Shown: positions 1 through 6,607 of the stretch, piece by piece
Layout of the letters: each line of letters begins with the position of its first letter
How positions within the stretch are numbered: position 1 is the stretch's first letter
Position numbers and translations under genes: made by a program
IMG/VR virus record: IMGVR_UViG_3300003885_000728
Location: 1 to 23,710 of that record
Direction: 5' to 3' (one strand)
DNA from: a virus
Length of the DNA stretch: 23,710 nt
Notes under the pieces: generated by a model
Told to the model about the DNA's origin: nothing
The model's database searches: none
The model's input: the letters and a program-made list of their open reading frames with translations, nothing else

Positions 1-1
1 G

Positions 2-760
2 ACGCTGTCGAAAAACGGTGCGGCGTTCACAGCCGCAACCGGCGCGGTGGCGGAATTGGCGAACGGGTGGTACACCCTGGCCGGCAACGCGACCGACCGT
101 GCTACGATTGGCGAGTTGGCTATCCACGCGACCGCCGCCGGAGCTGACCCGGCCGATATCAAGGCCGTGGTGGTGCCGTGGGATCCGTTCGACGCCGCAC
201 GGTTGGGCCTGACATCATTGCCGAATGCCCTACCGGCCGCCAATGGGGGGATCCCGACCGTCGATGCCAATAACCGCCTGGCCGGTATTGTGGGTTCGGT
301 CGTCAACACGCTGGACGCCATCGCTGGCGCGGCCTACGTGCAAGGGACGCACGCACTAGACCAGACCGCCAGCACGGCCGACGTGGTGGACAATTTCTGG
401 GACGAGGACATCGTGGCAGCCCACCAAACTGCCGACACGGGCGGCAAGGTGCTGTCTACGGATCGCTACTGGTCTAAGCTCGCCTTCATTCCCGGCACCA
501 CGACGGACAAATACCGATGCGTGCAGTGGTTCAAAAATGATGACGAGGTCACGAGCGGCGTCACGCTTCCAAAGATCCAAGTCGTAGACGGCGACACCGA
601 GGCGGACCTAGTGGCCGAGACTGCCATGCTGGGCACCAACTACTTTCGCCACGACGCCACCGGGGCAGCACTAACGATTGTTGGCAAAGCCTACACGGTG
701 CACCTTAGTGCGACGATCGATGGTGCGGTGCGGAAGTTTTCTGAAAACATTGTGAGATAG
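2..760 (+). CDS. Phage fibre/virion protein, C-terminal part (5' end outside window)
   Basis: The frame is open from base 2 and ends at the TAG at 758-760, so the true start lies left of the window; a GTG at 47 is only an internal codon. The visible product is about 252 residues. It begins TLSKNGAAFTAATGAVAEL, followed by a GWYTLAGNATD stretch and HATAAGADPADIKAVVVPWD. This 'SKNG..F..A......NGWY.L......ATGADP' pattern is one I associate with beta-rich phage virion proteins of fibre or baseplate type. A linker containing ALPAANGGIPTVDANNRLAG follows, then a second beta-rich domain. It lies 1 bp before the next gene and heads a run of small fibre-adaptor-like genes. The structural-protein role is inferred from pattern and context; the exact place in the virion is unknown. 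Confidence 0.7.
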   Translation, partial: TLSKNGAAFTAATGAVAELANGWYTLAGNATDRATIGELAIHATAAGADPADIKAVVVPWDPFDAARLGLTSLPNALPAANGGIPTVDANNRLAGIVGSVVNTLDAIAGAAYVQGTHALDQTASTADVVDNFWDEDIVAAHQTADTGGKVLSTDRYWSKLAFIPGTTTDKYRCVQWFKNDDEVTSGVTLPKIQVVDGDTEADLVAETAMLGTNYFRHDATGAALTIVGKAYTVHLSATIDGAVRKFSENIVR

Positions 761-761
761 A

Positions 762-1160
762 ATGGCCCTAGTGAACCAGCTTCTGCCTTCCTGGATGGGA
801 TCCACCGGTGGTGCTGTCGTGGGCTCGTCGATCGCGATACCAACAGTCTACTGGCAACTCGCGGACGACATTTGGCACGAGGCTCGTCCACTAATCACTA
901 GTCCATCAGAGGTCTTGACCGCTGGTATTGATCTGTCGTCGTTTCTTGGCATTGCAACAATCGTTAGTTCGTCCATGTCGTATAAAGTCGGGCATGGCTT
1001 ATCGTATACTCAGCCCGCACGACTGCTGCCGACACTACAGGTTCTCAGCATCACGCTGTCGGGAGGTCGTCGCAACACCAGGCATGTACTGGCGGTAGGG
1101 GTGGTGACGAGCGATGGACAGTCACTCGTGATCGATTGCCCCGTACATGTCGGGAGGTGA
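762..1160 (+). CDS. Small phage protein, possible fibre-tail adaptor (Ig-like)
   Basis: The product has 132 residues and starts at an ATG one base after the previous stop, which suggests coupled translation; its own ribosome binding site is weak. The body reads as one beta-rich domain: SEVLTAGIDLSSFLG, then IATIVSSSMSY, then a run ending SITLSGG, and finally a VVTSDGQSLVIDCPVHV strand pair. The order 'D-s.fL..-.I..S-..-lsGG-....v...TsdG.-..v' is the layout I associate with small Ig-like fibre-adaptor proteins found between head and tail genes of many phages. There is no signal peptide or transmembrane segment. The family match comes from pattern memory, so the adaptor role is tentative. Confidence 0.55.
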   Translation: MALVNQLLPSWMGSTGGAVVGSSIAIPTVYWQLADDIWHEARPLITSPSEVLTAGIDLSSFLGIATIVSSSMSYKVGHGLSYTQPARLLPTLQVLSITLSGGRRNTRHVLAVGVVTSDGQSLVIDCPVHVGR

Positions 1161-1166
1161 TGACGC

Positions 1167-1496
1167 ATGGTAACGTTGATGATTCGCGACCGCAACGTTC
1201 GCGGTAATGAGTCGCCGATACATACCAGCCGCATCGACATCATGCGTGGTGAGTCGCTATCGTTCCTGTTGGACGTGACGGCCATACTGCCGGTCGCATT
1301 TACCGTGTTGGCGGTAACGAGTGATGTGATTCACGGCCGTGGCATTACGCTCTCGGGACTGTCGGACGATAACGGTGTTGTGACGGGCTTGTGTGTCGCC
1401 TCAGCGGATGCGGCTGTTAAGCATTTGTTAGGTCTGCAATTGGCTTTATCGGGAGGCGACACGTGGGAATTCGCCATACCGGTTGTGACGATCTAG
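1167..1496 (+). CDS. Small phage protein, beta-rich, unknown function
   Basis: The product has 109 residues. A clear ribosome binding site GGGAGG at 1152-1157 lies 9 bases before the ATG, overlapping the end of the upstream gene. Residues 26-50 (MRGESLSFLLDVTAILPVAFTV in part) resemble the 'GEs..f.l.v' opening strand of phage fibre and baseplate beta-sandwich domains. The C-terminus (LALSGGDTWEFAIPVVTI) looks like closing strands and shares the LSGG feature with the upstream product, so the two may be distant relatives. It is likely an accessory virion protein made with its neighbours. No specific family is recognised. Confidence 0.5.
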   Translation: MVTLMIRDRNVRGNESPIHTSRIDIMRGESLSFLLDVTAILPVAFTVLAVTSDVIHGRGITLSGLSDDNGVVTGLCVASADAAVKHLLGLQLALSGGDTWEFAIPVVTI

Positions 1497-1520
1497 CTAC
1501 CTGCAGGGTGGGGTTTCGCC

Positions 1521-1778
1521 GTGAAGGCCGAAGACGTAACGGAGATGCGGCGTGGGTTGTGGCTCGCAGTATTTCGGAAACTGGAGCTGGAAGGCAACGG
1601 GACCGACATGCCCGGCATGGACTTCCTACAGCGCGCCAAAATCGTCGACGATAGATTGGCATTACTTTACGGTACGAAGATACAAGAAACGGTGCTGCAC
1701 ACCACCGACGACAAAGAAGCGAATGTAAAGGTGCAGCGTGGGGCCGAGACGTTACGTCGTTACAAGTTTGTCGGATGA
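1521..1778 (+). CDS. Hypothetical protein upstream of terminase
   Basis: The product has 85 residues and starts at GTG 1521, about 10 bases after a GGGTGGGG stretch that can serve as ribosome binding site. It is charged and probably helical: an N-terminal segment (EDVTEMRRGLWLAVFRKLELEG) followed by a second helix (DFLQRAKIVDDRLALLYG). It has no cysteine pairs, signal peptide or membrane span. Its stop overlaps the start of the small terminase gene in an ATGA junction at 1775-1778, so the two are likely translated together. It may belong to the DNA packaging module, but no family is recognised. Confidence 0.55.
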   Translation: MKAEDVTEMRRGLWLAVFRKLELEGNGTDMPGMDFLQRAKIVDDRLALLYGTKIQETVLHTTDDKEANVKVQRGAETLRRYKFVG

Positions 1779-2467
1779 CACATGGTACTATCACGACCAA
1801 TGAGCTCGCCGACGCGATCGGGGTTAGTTGGCAGCGAGTCGCGTCATGGATTCGACGCGGATTGCCGGTTGCGTCCCACAACGGCCGGTACCGATTCGAC
1901 CCCGCCGCGGTTGAAAATTGGCTGCTGGCCGAGGGGCTGATCGCCACAGCTGCATCGGGCGCAACAGAGCCCGGCGTGCTGCGAAACCGCACCGAGGTGG
2001 CGCGGCACTACGGGGTGAACGAGGATACGGTGTCGGCATGGCATCGGCGCGATGGTTTCCCCGGGCGTCGCGCGACGCCAGAAGGTCATACGGATGGATA
2101 TTACCGAACGGACGAAATAGACGCATGGCTTGCCACGAGGGCACCACACGCTCATGGTGGGGGATCGGTCGAGAGTGAGCGTGCGAAGCTGATATCGATC
2201 CAGTGCCGCGAGAGGGAACTGAGGCTTCAGAAGGCACAGGGTGAGCTGATAGAGGTCGAGACCGTCAAGGCATTTATGGCCCGTATGATCAATCAGGCGG
2301 GGGCCTTGATAGACGAGCTGCCCGACAGGGTGATGTCACATCTGCAGGCCGACCTGTCGACTGAGTTGCGCGAATGTGTCCGGGGGGACATGACAGGTGT
2401 GGCGGCTGATCTGCGGACACTGCTGGGCGAGTTAGCGGCTGGTGATGCGGATGAAGAGACTAGCTGA
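1775..2467 (+). CDS. Terminase small subunit (Nu1-like, two helix-turn-helix domains)
   Basis: The product has 230 residues. It is the likely DNA-recognition subunit of the packaging motor, binding the phage packaging site and handing DNA to the large subunit encoded just downstream. Two helix-turn-helix units of the excisionase/Nu1 type are visible: residues 6-51 (TTNELADAIGVSWQRVASWI, wing, DPAAVENWL) and residues 71-119 (RTEVARHYGVNEDTVSAWH, wing, RTDEIDAWL). A helical region from about 135 to 225 (ERAKLISIQCRERELRLQKAQGELIEVETVKAFMARM in part) is the usual small-subunit oligomerisation and large-subunit contact region. The start is the ATG of an ATGA overlap with the preceding gene. The tandem HTH is unusual next to lambda gpNu1, which has a single winged HTH. 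Confidence 0.8.
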   Translation: MTHGTITTNELADAIGVSWQRVASWIRRGLPVASHNGRYRFDPAAVENWLLAEGLIATAASGATEPGVLRNRTEVARHYGVNEDTVSAWHRRDGFPGRRATPEGHTDGYYRTDEIDAWLATRAPHAHGGGSVESERAKLISIQCRERELRLQKAQGELIEVETVKAFMARMINQAGALIDELPDRVMSHLQADLSTELRECVRGDMTGVAADLRTLLGELAAGDADEETS

Positions 2468-4397
2468 CGCTTGGTTGGCCGAATGGAGGCCTAGGCAGCG
2501 AGTTGGGATCGTCGAGTGGGCACCTGATCACTATCGGCTGTCAAGGCAATATGAGGCCAATGCAGGGCCATATAATCTCCGCGATTATCCTTACATGGTT
2601 GAAATACTGAAGGCGTTTCAAGACCCGGAATCTGAAAAGTTGACCATCATGGCCTCTACCCAAGTTGGCAAAACACTGTTTATTTTAGTCGCGCTCGCGT
2701 ACGTCACCTCCGAGGACCCTGCACCGTCTCTGATTTGCCTGCCCAGCCAGTCGGCCGCCACGGAGTTGCGAGACCGGTTCTACGCGAACGCTATCGAGTC
2801 GCCGATGTTACGCGACCGGGTGCCGTCCGAGCGGAAGTGGAACACTCGTCATATCGACATGAAGACATGCCGGATCTATCTCGCGTGGGCTGGATCGCGG
2901 CAGCGGTTGCGTGGTCGTGCATGCCGGTACGTGTTCCTTTCTGAGATTGATGTGTACCAGATCACCATTGCGGGCAACCCGATTCGGGTCGCGGAGGAGC
3001 GGACAAAAAAGTTTTACCGGCGTAAGATCGTGCAAGAATCAAGCCCGGTCGGGGAGGACTCGCTGATCGCCGCGGAGTACGACGCAGGCGACCGGCGCAA
3101 GTGGCACGCGAAATGTCCACAGTGTGGAGTATATCAGGAGCTGAGATTTTTCACCTACCATAAGGGAAAACTGGCCGGTTTGGGTGGCATGGCGGGATAC
3201 CGGGATCAGCAGGGTGAGGTACTGTCGGTCGATCAGGCCAGGCGGGACGCACATTACCGCTGCGTGAGCGGTTGCGAGATCCGGGATGACCAAAAACGGG
3301 CCATGGTGGATTCTGGCCGGTGGTTGCGAGAGGGTGAGCGGATCGACAAGCGAGGCTGTGTCGGCGGCACGCCATCGCGATCATCGCGCCATGCATCGTT
3401 CCACTTGTGGTCCGTGCATTCAAACACGATTAGCTTCGCCGACATCGCGGAGGCGTACATCCGCCACTGGGAGCAGGGCCAGGTCGGGGACTTCTGGCAA
3501 AATTGGATCGGGCTGAAGTATTCAACGAGCAAGCGGGTACCGCGGTGGCAGAGGGCCGGCAACATGCTGGCCGGCACCCACGAGCGCTGTACGGTCCACC
3601 ACGGGGCGTGGTTCCTGACGGCTGGGTGTGACGTTCAGGAAAATGGGGTCTACTATGTGGTTCGGGGCTGGGGCCATAATGCAAACAGTTGGCTTGTCGA
3701 CTGGGGATTTATCGCGCGACGTCCGGACGAGGAACGAGAGGACGATCTGCCGAGCGACATAAGGAGGGTTAACGAGTCGCTACTGACCAGGCGGTGGGGA
3801 GTCGTTGGGGCGGAAGTGAACCCACTCGGCAAGACCGAGGTGGGTGTCCGGCTGGCCGGTATGGATTCGGGGTACCGGACGGCGGACGTCCACCGTTTGG
3901 CGAGCGAGCTCGACACGGAACGTTTTCGCGTGATCGTGGGCGACACCGCGAGTGTCAAGTCAGCCGACCGGTTCCGCAGGACTCGGGTCGAGCGGGCGAA
4001 ACATAAAAGCTACGAGAGAAAAGAACTGTGGCGCATCAACGTGGACGTGTACAAAGAGGATCTGATGCAAAGGATCCTGTCCGGCTGCGACGGCCACGCC
4101 AAGACGTTCACACTCACAAGTGATGTTCAGCGGTTTGGGGTCGAGTACCTCAAGCAGCTGGTGAATGAGCGCAAGCGAGTCGAGGAGACCAAGTACGGAC
4201 GCAGCAAGACCGTGTGGGCCGTGCGGGCCCATACGATCGGCAACCACTATTGGGATTGTGAAGTCTACTGTCGAGCAGTGGCCGACATGGTGTTACACGA
4301 CCTCGGGCTAGACTGGGACAGTGACGAATGGCCAAGACCAAATCAAGACCGATCGGACGAACCGATTGAACTGATGGCAAGATCGAGAGAAACATGA
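2445..4397 (+). CDS. Terminase large subunit, lambda gpA family
   Basis: The product has 650 residues and is the ATP-driven packaging motor and DNA-cutting nuclease. GTG 2442, ATG 2445 and ATG 2451 are all possible starts inside the end of the small-subunit gene; I chose ATG 2445. The ATPase domain shows a P-loop (ASTQVGKT, about residue 70), a motif-like LPSQS, and a Walker B region YVFLSEID near 165 in which the usual DE pair reads SE. A zinc-knuckle pair follows (CPQC near 225, CVSGC near 275). The nuclease domain begins at FLTAGCDVQ (Asp about 396), continues with GMDSGYRT (Asp about 474) and ends with HYWDCEVY (Asp about 604), the pattern typical of gpA. Length and layout fit gpA (641 residues in lambda). 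It overlaps both neighbouring genes. Confidence 0.93.
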   Translation: MRMKRLADAWLAEWRPRQRVGIVEWAPDHYRLSRQYEANAGPYNLRDYPYMVEILKAFQDPESEKLTIMASTQVGKTLFILVALAYVTSEDPAPSLICLPSQSAATELRDRFYANAIESPMLRDRVPSERKWNTRHIDMKTCRIYLAWAGSRQRLRGRACRYVFLSEIDVYQITIAGNPIRVAEERTKKFYRRKIVQESSPVGEDSLIAAEYDAGDRRKWHAKCPQCGVYQELRFFTYHKGKLAGLGGMAGYRDQQGEVLSVDQARRDAHYRCVSGCEIRDDQKRAMVDSGRWLREGERIDKRGCVGGTPSRSSRHASFHLWSVHSNTISFADIAEAYIRHWEQGQVGDFWQNWIGLKYSTSKRVPRWQRAGNMLAGTHERCTVHHGAWFLTAGCDVQENGVYYVVRGWGHNANSWLVDWGFIARRPDEEREDDLPSDIRRVNESLLTRRWGVVGAEVNPLGKTEVGVRLAGMDSGYRTADVHRLASELDTERFRVIVGDTASVKSADRFRRTRVERAKHKSYERKELWRINVDVYKEDLMQRILSGCDGHAKTFTLTSDVQRFGVEYLKQLVNERKRVEETKYGRSKTVWAVRAHTIGNHYWDCEVYCRAVADMVLHDLGLDWDSDEWPRPNQDRSDEPIELMARSRET

Positions 4398-4669
4398 TGG
4401 CAAAACAGCAAACAAAGGAATCGACTGCGCCGCTCGTCACGGGAGCGAACGGCCGGACACGCAAGCCACGTCAGGGTGATGCCGGCCGAGTGCAGTGTGG
4501 GCGTTGCAGCACCGACGACCACCAAGTCTACATGGGGTCCGTCAGTACGCGGCAATATTTCACGTATTACCGATGTGCCGTTTGTGGCGCCACCAACAAG
4601 GTGGCGCATTATCGGTCGCTGCGCAAGCTGCAGCGAGAAGGACCACGGCCTGACTTTTCGGCGAGGTAA
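4394..4669 (+). CDS. Small zinc-ribbon protein
   Basis: The product has 91 residues and starts at the ATG of an ATGA overlap with the terminase stop. After a basic, probably disordered N-terminus (about residues 1-32), it carries one Cys4 zinc ribbon: C35-x2-C38 and C61-x2-C64 in VQCGRCST...YYRCAVCGATNK. The tail is basic (YRSLRKLQREG). Such ribbons usually bind nucleic acid or a protein partner. The position directly behind the terminase suggests a packaging or expression accessory role. No enzyme motif is present, and I cannot name a family. It is the last gene before a 139-bp gap that holds likely regulatory sites. Confidence 0.65.
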   Translation: MMAKQQTKESTAPLVTGANGRTRKPRQGDAGRVQCGRCSTDDHQVYMGSVSTRQYFTYYRCAVCGATNKVAHYRSLRKLQREGPRPDFSAR

Positions 4670-4672
4670 CGA

Positions 4673-4690
4673 GTTACAACCAATGTAAAC
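4673..4690. promoter_or_regulatory. Operator-like dyad 1 (GTTACA-N5-TGTAAA)
   Basis: GTTACA at 4673-4678 and TGTAAA at 4684-4689 are inverted half-sites separated by 5 bases, starting 4 bases after the zinc-ribbon gene stop. The half-sites and spacing match dyad 2 at 4747-4767. The region is AT-richer than the genes on either side, which fits a promoter/operator stretch. No experimental support. Confidence 0.35.
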
Positions 4691-4746
4691 ATATTCCGCC
4701 GACAGTTTCTGTGTTTTTCTTTACTGCGTATGCCCACCACGACACC

Positions 4747-4767
4747 GCGTTACATCTCTTGTAACGC
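4747..4767. promoter_or_regulatory. Operator-like dyad 2 / small hairpin (GCGTTACA-N5-TGTAACGC)
   Basis: This is a perfect 8-bp inverted repeat (4747-4754 and 4760-4767) around a TCTCT loop. It shares the TTACA-N5-TGTAA core with dyad 1, with centres 76 bp apart. It could be a protein-binding operator pair or an RNA hairpin; no T-run follows, so it does not look like a classical intrinsic terminator. Confidence 0.4.
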
Positions 4768-4780
4768 CTCTTCATCGCAA

Positions 4781-4807
4781 CCCTCACGAAAGTCTCTATC
4801 GTGAGGG
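4781..4807 (+). promoter_or_regulatory. Hairpin ending next to the start codon of the gpW-like gene
   Basis: CCCTCACGA (4781-4789) pairs perfectly with TCGTGAGGG (4799-4807) around a 9-base loop. The right arm ends one base before the ATG at 4809 and contains the only purine-rich (GAGGGG) stretch near that start. It could limit ribosome access to the first head gene or act as an operator. Confidence 0.4.
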
Positions 4808-4808
4808 G

Positions 4809-5006
4809 ATGCCAAGTGACGCGGAAATCCTCGAAGCGGCCCGGACCCGACTGCTGGAATTGCTCCAATCTGGTGTCCAGGAATTCTCCGAGGGGGCCGA
4901 GCGGGCCCGCATGCTTGAATTGGCATCGCTGCAAAAAATCATCGACAAGTATGAGGGCAGGGTCTCTGCACCTGGCTTCATGCCGATCAAACCGGTGGAT
5001 GTGTAA
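4809..5006 (+). CDS. Head-tail joining / head completion protein, gpW-like
   Basis: The product has 65 residues, close to lambda gpW (68). It lies between the large terminase and the portal, the place gpW has in lambda-type phages. Helix 1 (ILEAARTRLLELLQSG) is followed by VQEFSEGAERARMLE and a second helix (LASLQKIIDKYEG), then a short tail. This matches the gpW plan 'A...AR..LhdLm.G....v...gr.v.f....l..L..yI..lE'. gpW-type proteins sit under the portal, stop DNA leaking out and create the docking point for later neck proteins. The stop overlaps the portal start (TAATG at 5004-5008). The assignment rests on size, position and pattern. Confidence 0.7.
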   Translation: MPSDAEILEAARTRLLELLQSGVQEFSEGAERARMLELASLQKIIDKYEGRVSAPGFMPIKPVDV

Positions 5007-6607
5007 TGGGACGCTGGTGGCAAAAGGCGCTGGTGTTCGCGGCCGAATCGGCTTACAAGGCCGCTCGCGTCACTCGCACTAATAGCACGTGGCAACCGAC
5101 TCTCGGGAGTGGTGAGGAGCAGCTACGCGCCGCGGCTGACCTCATGATGGCCCGCGCGCGGGACCTATCGATCAACTCACCAGCCGCCAAACGGATCGCC
5201 GACACGTTGGCGGATCTGATGATCGGAAGAGGTCTTCAGAGCTATGCCGTACCGTTCACCGATGATCTGATTCAGCTGATGTACAGCGAGGCACCGTTGC
5301 GTGACCGCATCATGCTGGACCTCGAATATAGTCTCGAATCAGATGCATTTTTCGAACAGTGGTGCGAGCACGCCGATGCGGACGGCGACAACACATGGCA
5401 TGAGCTAGAACGGATGGCATGCTATGAACTCGTCAATGCAGGTAACGCCATCTTGTTGCGGTGTGACATTGCAGACCCTGAACGGCCGATCTCACTCTGT
5501 TATCAGCTCATTGAGCGGGACCAACTGGATACCATGCAGGATCGGCCAGCGTCGACTGGCGAAAACAAGATTCTAAACGGGATCGAATACGATGGGCGAA
5601 ATCGCAAGGTTGCATATTGGATCCACGATTCCCACCCATCGAGCACGTATGACTATCGCGTGTCGGGCGGCAGTTCTCGCATCCCCGCCAACCGGATTAT
5701 CCACGCCTACCTGCGTTTCAGGCCGAGTCAACGGAGTGGATACCCGTGGGCACAAGAGGCTTATCAGGCGATCCGTGATTGCGATTGGTACCTCGGGTCC
5801 GAGCTGACGTCCGCCGCCATCCAGTCGATCTTGACGTTCATCCATAAGTCACCTAACCACCGAAATCTAACAGGCCTGGAGGATGGGCTCGACAGTGAGG
5901 ACGAGTACGGTAATTCACTGCTCAAACTTGGGGCCGGGGTGGTGTTTCGTGGCGGGCTGGATGACGAGCTCGAAATAGCAGAAAGCAAGCGACCCAGCCG
6001 GGACGCGGCGCCGTTCATCCAGCAGATCCGCGTCGAGGAGGGCATGGGGGCCGGCATTTCGCCCGTCCGGCTGACTCGCGACTACCGCACACACAGCTAC
6101 ACGTCCGCCAGAGCCGCCCACCTGGACGACGACGCCCACATCAAGCCACTTCAGGAGTTTTTCTCGCAGCGTATTTCGCTTCCGATTCGGCGCGCGGTCA
6201 ATCGTGAAGCCGCCGCGCAGGGAAAACTAGCCAGCGTGACGCCTCGGCAGTTCCGGGCCGACCTGGCGCGGTACCAGAAATTCGAGATCCTCGGTCCGGG
6301 GCGAGAGCAACTCGATCCGGAGAAGGAGACCGAGGCATCGATTAGCAAACTGCGGGCCGGTATATCGAACCTGCAGATGGAAAACGGCCGTCGCCAACAG
6401 CATTGGGTGCGGGTCCTGCTGCAGCGCGCAATCGAAGACCAGGTCGCGGGCGCGCTAGGCGTGACGCTCGATTTCTCGAAGGGCGGCGGAAACGTCCACC
6501 ACGGGGCTGGCATCGAGAGCGCCCCATCGAAGAGCGAAATTGGCGCGGATGATGGAACCGACGACGGCCAGGACGCAACGGAGCAACAGGATGCCGACGA
6601 AGCATGA
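5006..6607 (+). CDS. Portal protein, lambda gpB family
   Basis: The product has 533 residues, the same size as lambda gpB. It forms the ring at one head vertex through which the terminase pumps DNA and to which the neck attaches. Visible family features are the ARARDLSINSPAAKRI helix with GRG after it (residues 49-76), the NGIEYDGRNRKVAYWI strand pair (191-206), and RIPANRIIHAYLRFRPSQRSGYPW (225-248 in part), the 'iiH.y...R..Q.rG.pw' signature of this portal family. A middle stretch DAAPFIQQIRVEEGMGAGISP precedes the C-terminal crown. The last 25 residues are acidic and low in complexity. The ATG overlaps the upstream stop (TAATG), and the gene end overlaps the capsid polyprotein start by 17 bases. 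Confidence 0.93.
   Translation: MGRWWQKALVFAAESAYKAARVTRTNSTWQPTLGSGEEQLRAAADLMMARARDLSINSPAAKRIADTLADLMIGRGLQSYAVPFTDDLIQLMYSEAPLRDRIMLDLEYSLESDAFFEQWCEHADADGDNTWHELERMACYELVNAGNAILLRCDIADPERPISLCYQLIERDQLDTMQDRPASTGENKILNGIEYDGRNRKVAYWIHDSHPSSTYDYRVSGGSSRIPANRIIHAYLRFRPSQRSGYPWAQEAYQAIRDCDWYLGSELTSAAIQSILTFIHKSPNHRNLTGLEDGLDSEDEYGNSLLKLGAGVVFRGGLDDELEIAESKRPSRDAAPFIQQIRVEEGMGAGISPVRLTRDYRTHSYTSARAAHLDDDAHIKPLQEFFSQRISLPIRRAVNREAAAQGKLASVTPRQFRADLARYQKFEILGPGREQLDPEKETEASISKLRAGISNLQMENGRRQQHWVRVLLQRAIEDQVAGALGVTLDFSKGGGNVHHGAGIESAPSKSEIGADDGTDDGQDATEQQDADEA

Noticed and set aside
1417-1992. 191-codon - strand open frame over the start of the terminase operon
   Set aside because: It covers three coupled + strand genes and encodes a Ser/Arg/Pro-rich shadow product.
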